The notes under the pieces: model-generated
Told to the model about the DNA's origin: nothing
What the model saw: only the letters and a program-made list of their open reading frames with translations
Databases searched by the model: none
Translations under genes and position numbers: made by a program
NCBI RefSeq assembly: GCF_003259315.1
Contig: NZ_QLLT01000008.1
Location: 216,292-280,291 of the forward strand
Reading direction: 5' to 3'
DNA from: Kitasatospora sp. SolWspMP-SS2h
Lineage (GTDB): Bacteria; Actinomycetota; Actinomycetes; Streptomycetales; Streptomycetaceae
Length of the DNA: 64,000 bases
Part shown: in pieces, positions 60,001-64,000 of the stretch
Numbering within the stretch: position 1 is the stretch's first letter
Layout: the number at the start of each line of letters is the position of its first letter

Positions 60001-62566
60001 GGGCGGGCTGAGCGTCGACCAGGGCGTGCTCTCCGGGCCCGGCCACTGGATCAGGCTGAACCCGGCCGCCGGGCTCACCGACGCCCAGAAGGCGAAGTTC
60101 CCGCACCTGGCCGGGTACCGGGCGTTCACCGTCGACCCGCGCGACGCGGGCCGGACCACCGCCGCGCTGCGCGCCCAACTGCTCTTCACCGAGCACCTGC
60201 CGAACGGCGCGGCGCTGGCGGCCACCGGCGTGCAGACCCCCGGTGTGCTGGACGACCTGTACGCGGCGAAGGCGGCCTCCGCGCAGCTCGGCCCGGTGTA
60301 CTCGGTGCGGAAGGGTCACGGCTGGTTCGGCCGCGACGAGCGCAAGGTGACGCTCTCGCTCTGGGCGCCGACCGCGACCGGGGTGGCGGTCCAGCTGTTC
60401 GACAAGGCCGTCGGCGGCACGGCGAGGACCGTCCCGCTGAAGCGCGACGAGGCGTCGGGGGTCTGGTCGCTGACCGAGGACGCCGAGGAGCTGGACGGCA
60501 AGTACTACCTGTACCAGGTGAAGGTGTGGGCGCCGAGCGTCGGGCAGAACGTGGTGAACACCGTCACCGACCCGTACTCGACCGCGCTGTCGACGGATTC
60601 GAAGCGCAGCCTGGTCGCCGACCTGTCCTCGGCGGCCACCAAGCCCGAGGGCTGGGACCGGCACCGCAGCCCGGAGCCCGTCCCGGCGGTGAAGCAGCAG
60701 ATCCAGGAACTGCACGTGCGGGACTTCTCGGCCGCCGACAGCACCGTCCCGGCCGACGAGCGCGGCACCTACCTGGCGTTCACCCGGTCGAAGTCGGCCG
60801 GCATGCGGCACCTGAAGGAACTGGCCGACGCCGGGGTGACCACGATCCACCTGCTGCCGACCTTCGACATCGCCACCATCCGGGAGAACCGGGCCGAGCA
60901 GAAGCTCCCGGCCTGCGACCTGGCCGCGCTGCCCGCCGACTCGGACAAGCAGCAGGAGTGCGTGGCCGCGGTGCAGGCCGACGACGCCTACAACTGGGGC
61001 TACGACCCGCTGCACTACAACGTGCCCGAGGGCTCCTACGCCACCGACCCGAACGGGACGGCGCGCACCGTGCAGTTCCGCGAGATGGTGCAGGCGATGC
61101 ACGAGGCGGGCCTGCGGGTGGTGCTGGACGTGGTCTACAACCACACCGCGGCGGCCGGGCAGGACGACAGGTCGGTGCTGGACAAGGTCGTGCCCGGCTA
61201 CTACCAGCGGCTGAGCGACAGCGGCAAGGTCACCACCGACTCCTGCTGCGCCGACACCGCGCCCGAGCACGCCATGATGAACAAGCTGGTCGTGGACTCG
61301 GTGGTGACCTGGGCCAGGCAGTACCGGGTGGACGGCTTCCGGTTCGACCTGATGGGCCTGGACCCGAAGTCGACCATGCTGGACGTGCAGGCGGCGCTGC
61401 GCGGGCTGACCCCGCAGCGGGACGGCGTCGACGGGAAGAACGTCTTCCTGTACGGCGAGGGCTGGAACTTCGGCACCGTGGCCGACGACGCCCGGTTTGT
61501 CCAGGCCACCCAGGCCAACATGGCCGGCACCGGCATCGCCACCTTCAACGACCGGATGCGGGACGCCGGGCGCGGCGGCAACTACCAGCTCTCCTCGGCC
61601 GCGCAGCAGGGCTTCGCCTCCGGCCTGTTCACCGACCCGAACGGCTCGGCGGACAACGGCACCCCGGCCGAGCAGCAGGCCCGGCTGCTGCACCAGATGG
61701 ACCAGATCAAGGTCGGCCTGACCGGCAACCTGGCCGGGTACCGGTTCACCGACACCGCCGGGAAGGCCGTCACCGGCGCCGGCGTGGACTACAACGGCGC
61801 GCCGACCGGCTACGCGGCCAACCCCGGCGAGGCCGTCGAGTACCTGGACGCGCACGACAACGCGGACCTGTACGACGCGCTGGCGTTCAAGCTCCCGCAG
61901 GGCACCGCGCCCGCCGACCGGGCCCGGATGCAGGCGCTCGGCCTGTCGCTGACCGCGCTGGGCCAGGGCCCGGGCTTCGCCCAGGCCGGCAGCGACCTGC
62001 TGCGCTCCAAGTCGCTGGACGCCAACTCCTTCGACTCCGGCGACTGGTTCAACGCGATCTCCTGGGACTGCCGGCAGGGCAACGGCTGGGGCCGCGGCCT
62101 GCCGATGGCGGCCGACAACAAGGAGATGTGGGACCGCGCCAAGCTGCTGCTGGCCGATCCGAAGCTGCGGGCGGGCTGCAACGAGACGGGCAGCTCCACC
62201 GCGATCTACCAGCAGTTCCTGCGGATCCGGCAGTCCTCGCCGCTGTTCGCGCTGCCCACCGCGGCCGAGGTGCAGCGCCGGCTGTCCTTCCCGCTGTCCG
62301 GCACGGCGGGGGAGCACCCGGGCGTGATCACCATGCACCTGGACGGCACCGGGCTGAAGGGCGCCGAGAAGGGCCTCACGGTGGTCTTCAACGCCACCCC
62401 GACCGCACAGAACCAGACCGTGGCGGGCCTGCGCGGCAGCCGGCAGCAGCTGCACGGGGTGCAGGCGCGGGGCGGTGACCCGGTGGTCAAGCGGGCAGCC
62501 TTCGACCCGGCCACGGGGACCTTCACGGTGCCGGGCCGGACGGTGGCGGTGTTCGTCCAGAACTGA
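57002..62566 (+). CDS. Secreted bifunctional alpha-amylase/pullulanase
   Basis: 1854 residues, GTG 57002 with GAGGGAGAG upstream. Signal peptide to about residue 42 (AVLLAASLIAATLGAVPSAV). First GH13 catalytic domain (about 65-520): DGFRIDTVKH, FMFGEVYSG and FLGNHDMGRF give the Asp, Glu and Asp triad. Two pullulanase-type starch-binding modules follow (about 740-850 HYQREDGDYDGWNLYAWGD and 855-960 HYRRADGNYTGWGLHDW), a CBM48-like part (LSLWAPTATGVAVQLF) and a second GH13 domain of type I pullulanase (YNWGYDP, DGFRFDLMG, YGEGWNFG, DAHDNADLYD). It cuts alpha-1,4 and alpha-1,6 links of starch and glycogen outside the cell. Confidence 0.95.
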   Translation: MADAPYRPQRRTTPHRRPARAAVLLAASLIAATLGAVPSAVAAPARPAAPPSDKDLAATAARHDLTREQFYFVLPDRFANGSTGNDTGGITGGRLENGLDPADKGFYHGGDLKGLIDRLDYIQDLGTTAIWMAPIFKNQPVQGTGADASAGYHGYWITDFTQVDPHFGTNAQLKELIDKAHKRGIKVFFDVITNHTADVIDYAEKTYDYRSEGAYPTLDADGKPVDETAVADARAQWPDTGKDSFPYTPVFRDKAGTTAKTPSWLNDPSLYHNRGNSTFVGESATEGDFSGLDDLDTQNPEVVAGMEKIYRQWVAETGVDGFRIDTVKHVNLAFWEQWAPALKQFAAEHGNKKFFMFGEVYSGDPAVTSPYVTRGKLQATLDFAFQEAARAYVSQNGSAKALSALYAQDYRYTTADTDAYELPTFLGNHDMGRFGSFLRSDDPGASNDALLAKDRLADELQFLTRGQPVVYYGDEQGFTGAGGDKDARQDMFASKTPSYNTDTVIGGAPGSKDRYGEDGALYRGIAGLAKLRKDNPALADGAQVERYAADGPGVYAFSRIDAKEQVEYLAAVNNAAEPKTVALDTFSAGMDFDGLYGFKGRVTSGADGKVTVTVPAMSSLVLKAEHRLAKPAAGPSVTVSVPDSGSYGTVTLGADVPGGGFNRVTFAAQVGDGAWQTLGTADNGASGSAGHVTFKVTQDLAGVAPGTVVRYKAVVQDSAGRLASATGQFTTGQQPPAPVPSAVTREYAVVHYQREDGDYDGWNLYAWGDLADGEATTWPAGHGFVGRDAYGAFAYVKLKGGASDVGFVVEKDGAKDVDQDRHVDVSATGEVWIKQGDATVRTANPDGAQPVPEGKAVIHYRRADGNYTGWGLHDWTGAATPTDWGSPLAPARQDAFGAVFEVPLAEGATSLSYIIHNGGDKDLPQDQSLDFATAGREVWIIGGQEGHLLPQAGGTSSQLDPGSAKAQWIDARTVVVPANYGAGDAQLKGGTSAQLVYDPAGGLSVDQGVLSGPGHWIRLNPAAGLTDAQKAKFPHLAGYRAFTVDPRDAGRTTAALRAQLLFTEHLPNGAALAATGVQTPGVLDDLYAAKAASAQLGPVYSVRKGHGWFGRDERKVTLSLWAPTATGVAVQLFDKAVGGTARTVPLKRDEASGVWSLTEDAEELDGKYYLYQVKVWAPSVGQNVVNTVTDPYSTALSTDSKRSLVADLSSAATKPEGWDRHRSPEPVPAVKQQIQELHVRDFSAADSTVPADERGTYLAFTRSKSAGMRHLKELADAGVTTIHLLPTFDIATIRENRAEQKLPACDLAALPADSDKQQECVAAVQADDAYNWGYDPLHYNVPEGSYATDPNGTARTVQFREMVQAMHEAGLRVVLDVVYNHTAAAGQDDRSVLDKVVPGYYQRLSDSGKVTTDSCCADTAPEHAMMNKLVVDSVVTWARQYRVDGFRFDLMGLDPKSTMLDVQAALRGLTPQRDGVDGKNVFLYGEGWNFGTVADDARFVQATQANMAGTGIATFNDRMRDAGRGGNYQLSSAAQQGFASGLFTDPNGSADNGTPAEQQARLLHQMDQIKVGLTGNLAGYRFTDTAGKAVTGAGVDYNGAPTGYAANPGEAVEYLDAHDNADLYDALAFKLPQGTAPADRARMQALGLSLTALGQGPGFAQAGSDLLRSKSLDANSFDSGDWFNAISWDCRQGNGWGRGLPMAADNKEMWDRAKLLLADPKLRAGCNETGSSTAIYQQFLRIRQSSPLFALPTAAEVQRRLSFPLSGTAGEHPGVITMHLDGTGLKGAEKGLTVVFNATPTAQNQTVAGLRGSRQQLHGVQARGGDPVVKRAAFDPATGTFTVPGRTVAVFVQN

Positions 62567-62585
62567 TGGTTTCCCAGCGGTAACA

Positions 62586-62611
62586 GGGGCCTCACCTCCG
62601 GGTGGGGCCCC
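62586..62611 (+). terminator. Terminator of the amylase-pullulanase gene
   Basis: GGGGCCTCACC (62586-62596) with GGTGGGGCCCC (62601-62611), an 11-bp stem with one G-T pair and a TCCG tetraloop, 20 bp after the stop. Confidence 0.75.
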
Positions 62612-63005
62612 GTCCCGTGTTGGCCGAAAACCGATGCCACGCGGCGATGTTTGGCACGGACCTCCTCGAATGCGTCCCATCTACCGGACCGTGGGCGGCC
62701 GTTGACCGGACCGGGGCGCGGTCATTAATCAGTCAATCCGTGGCATGCATCTGTCATTCACGAGGTGTTTGCTGCCAGGATTCCCCCGGCTGCGGAGCGA
62801 CAGGTAGCCCCGACCCCCGCCGGTGGAACCCTCCCCAGGACTCCGGCGGCCGCAGCCCGGCACGCGTACCCCACGTGCCCGGTACCGCGTACGTGCACCG
62901 CACCCCGCGCCGCGAACCGGCGGCAGGGGCCCCCGCTGCGCCGCAACCGCGGCCAGATTCTCTCCACCGCTCGTGACCCCGCGACGGTCGGTAAAGGAGT
63001 CCCGC
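62612..63005. promoter_or_regulatory. Upstream region of the M4 protease
   Basis: 394 bp with no gene. CATTAATCAGTCAATCCG (62725-62742) is the only AT-rich stretch and probably holds the promoter, which would give a leader of about 250 nt. The ribosome site AAAGGAG (62992-62998) decides the start at 63006. Confidence 0.5.
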
Positions 63006-64000
63006 ATGTCTCGCCGCACGCATGCCCGCGTGAGCATGGCCGCCCTCGCGGCCACCACCGCCCTACTGGTGACCGCGATCCCGGTGGCGGTGGCCCAGGC
63101 CGCCCCCGCCACTCCCTCCCAGACCGGCCAGGCCGCCTCCCCGCAGGCGGTGGCCGGCCACGCCCAGCTGCTCTCCGACGCGGGCAGCCGCTCGGCGACG
63201 TTCGCCCAGGACCTGGGCCTGGGCTTGGCCGAGAAGCTCGTGGTCAAGGACGCGTCCAAGGACGCCGACGGCACCCGGCACTTCCGCTACGAGCGGACCT
63301 ACGACGGACTCCCGGTGCTCGGCGGCGACCTGATCGTCCACCAGGCCGCCAACGGCACCACCAAGGGCGTCGACCGGGCCTCCTCGGCCACCCTGACCGG
63401 CCTGTCCACCACCCCCAAGCTCGCCGCCGCCAAGGGCCAGGCCGCCGCGCTGGCCGCCCAGTCCGGCTCCGCCCTGGAGACCGCGCCCCGCCTGGTGGTC
63501 TGGGCCGCCGACAACAGCCCGCGGCTGGCCTGGGAGACCGTGGTCTCCGGCGTCCAGGAGGACGGCACCCCGAGCAAGCTCCACGTGGTCACCGACGCCA
63601 CCACCGGCGACGTGATCCAGAAGTGGGAGGGCATCGAGACCGGCACCGGCAACGGCGTCTTCGTCGGCAACGTCACCCTCGGCACCTCGCAGTCGGGCTC
63701 CAACTACCAGCTCAAGGACCCGACCCGCGGCAACATGTACACCACCAACCTGAACAACGGGACCAGCGGCACCGGCACGCTGTACTCGAAGACCACCGAC
63801 ACCTGGGGCGACGGCACCGTCTCCAACAAGGAGTCCGCGGCCGTGGACGCCCACTACGGCGTCGCGTCCACCTGGGACTACTACAAGAACACCTTCGGCC
63901 GCAACGGCATCCGCAACGACGGCGTCGGCGCGTACAGCCGGGTCCACTACGGCAGCAACTACGTCAACGCGTTCTGGGACGACAGCTGCTTCTGCATGAC
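63006..64000 (+). CDS. Secreted M4-family (thermolysin-like) metallopeptidase, partial
   Basis: 331 codons before the window ends; the frame is open. Signal peptide (MSRRTHARVSMAALAATTAL ... AVAQA), then an FTP propeptide domain: FRYERTYDGLPVLGGDLIVH, LTGLSTTPKLAAAKGQAAAL and PRLVVWAADNSPRLAWETVV. The mature enzyme begins near GNGVFVGNVTLGTSQSGSNY and reaches KESAAVDAHYGVASTWDYYK and AYSRVHYGSNYVNAFWDD. The HExxH zinc motif should lie just beyond the right edge. Extracellular protease made as a zymogen. Confidence 0.9.
   Translation, partial: MSRRTHARVSMAALAATTALLVTAIPVAVAQAAPATPSQTGQAASPQAVAGHAQLLSDAGSRSATFAQDLGLGLAEKLVVKDASKDADGTRHFRYERTYDGLPVLGGDLIVHQAANGTTKGVDRASSATLTGLSTTPKLAAAKGQAAALAAQSGSALETAPRLVVWAADNSPRLAWETVVSGVQEDGTPSKLHVVTDATTGDVIQKWEGIETGTGNGVFVGNVTLGTSQSGSNYQLKDPTRGNMYTTNLNNGTSGTGTLYSKTTDTWGDGTVSNKESAAVDAHYGVASTWDYYKNTFGRNGIRNDGVGAYSRVHYGSNYVNAFWDDSCFCM

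Noticed and set aside
56882..62680. Very long antisense frame opposite the amylase-pullulanase gene
   Set aside because: A typical GC-frame shadow of a long gene; His/Val/Gly/Arg-rich with no motifs.

Overview
The window is very GC-rich (well above 70% by eye). Gene starts are often GTG, and the gene set is typical of the core chromosome of a Streptomycetaceae actinomycete (Streptomyces or Kitasatospora type): an F420-dependent reductase, an HbpS-like secreted haem protein, a SARP/BTAD regulator, GlnA2 and GlnE, and large secreted hydrolases. No rRNA, tRNA or CRISPR array was seen.

Left core region (1-26438). The start of a sensor kinase diverges from an HbpS-like gene. Mostly single-gene units follow: a serine hydrolase, PadR and TetR regulators, methionine aminopeptidase, two MFS exporters, F420:NADPH reductase (npdG), a site-2 protease, a 1111-residue BTAD/NB-ARC/TPR regulator facing a DrrAB-type ABC exporter, panB, an EEP-family phosphodiesterase-like protein, a glutamine methyltransferase, nadE and a GlnA2-type ligase. 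A 159-bp MITE lies between two convergent genes (21935-22093), and a 7-bp repeat with 14 perfect copies lies at 1797-1894.

Integrated element (26353-48076, about 21.7 kb). The 3' end of glnA2 is duplicated as 49-bp attL and attR sites that bound an actinomycete integrative and conjugative element (AICE). It carries int and xis; a replication module (AAA helicase-like protein, primase-polymerase, beta-clamp-like protein, SSB); a DNA cytosine methyltransferase; a TraB/FtsK-type DNA translocase with small membrane and spread proteins; a WhiB protein; and a control module (HTH plus Nudix, opposed by a double-GntR plus HD pair). Its right end holds a lower-GC cargo: a reverse transcriptase gene overlapping by 4 bp a gene for a two-transmembrane SLATT-like protein. 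This is a probable anti-phage system and the most interesting part of the window. The element supplies its own synonymous glnA2 3' end and terminator, so GlnA2 stays intact.

Right core region (48077-64000). Two HNH nucleases with ScoMcrA-like N-termini (likely type IV restriction) flank a small conserved gene. Then come an acyltransferase, glnE (GS adenylyltransferase), a PAP2 phosphatase, a 1854-residue secreted amylase-pullulanase behind a MalR-like operator, and the start of a secreted M4 metalloprotease.

Four reading frames (3935, 31552, about 31968, 50825) are broken at short G/C runs in a way one missing base would explain. Base-calling error is as likely as real pseudogenisation, so these genes may be intact.
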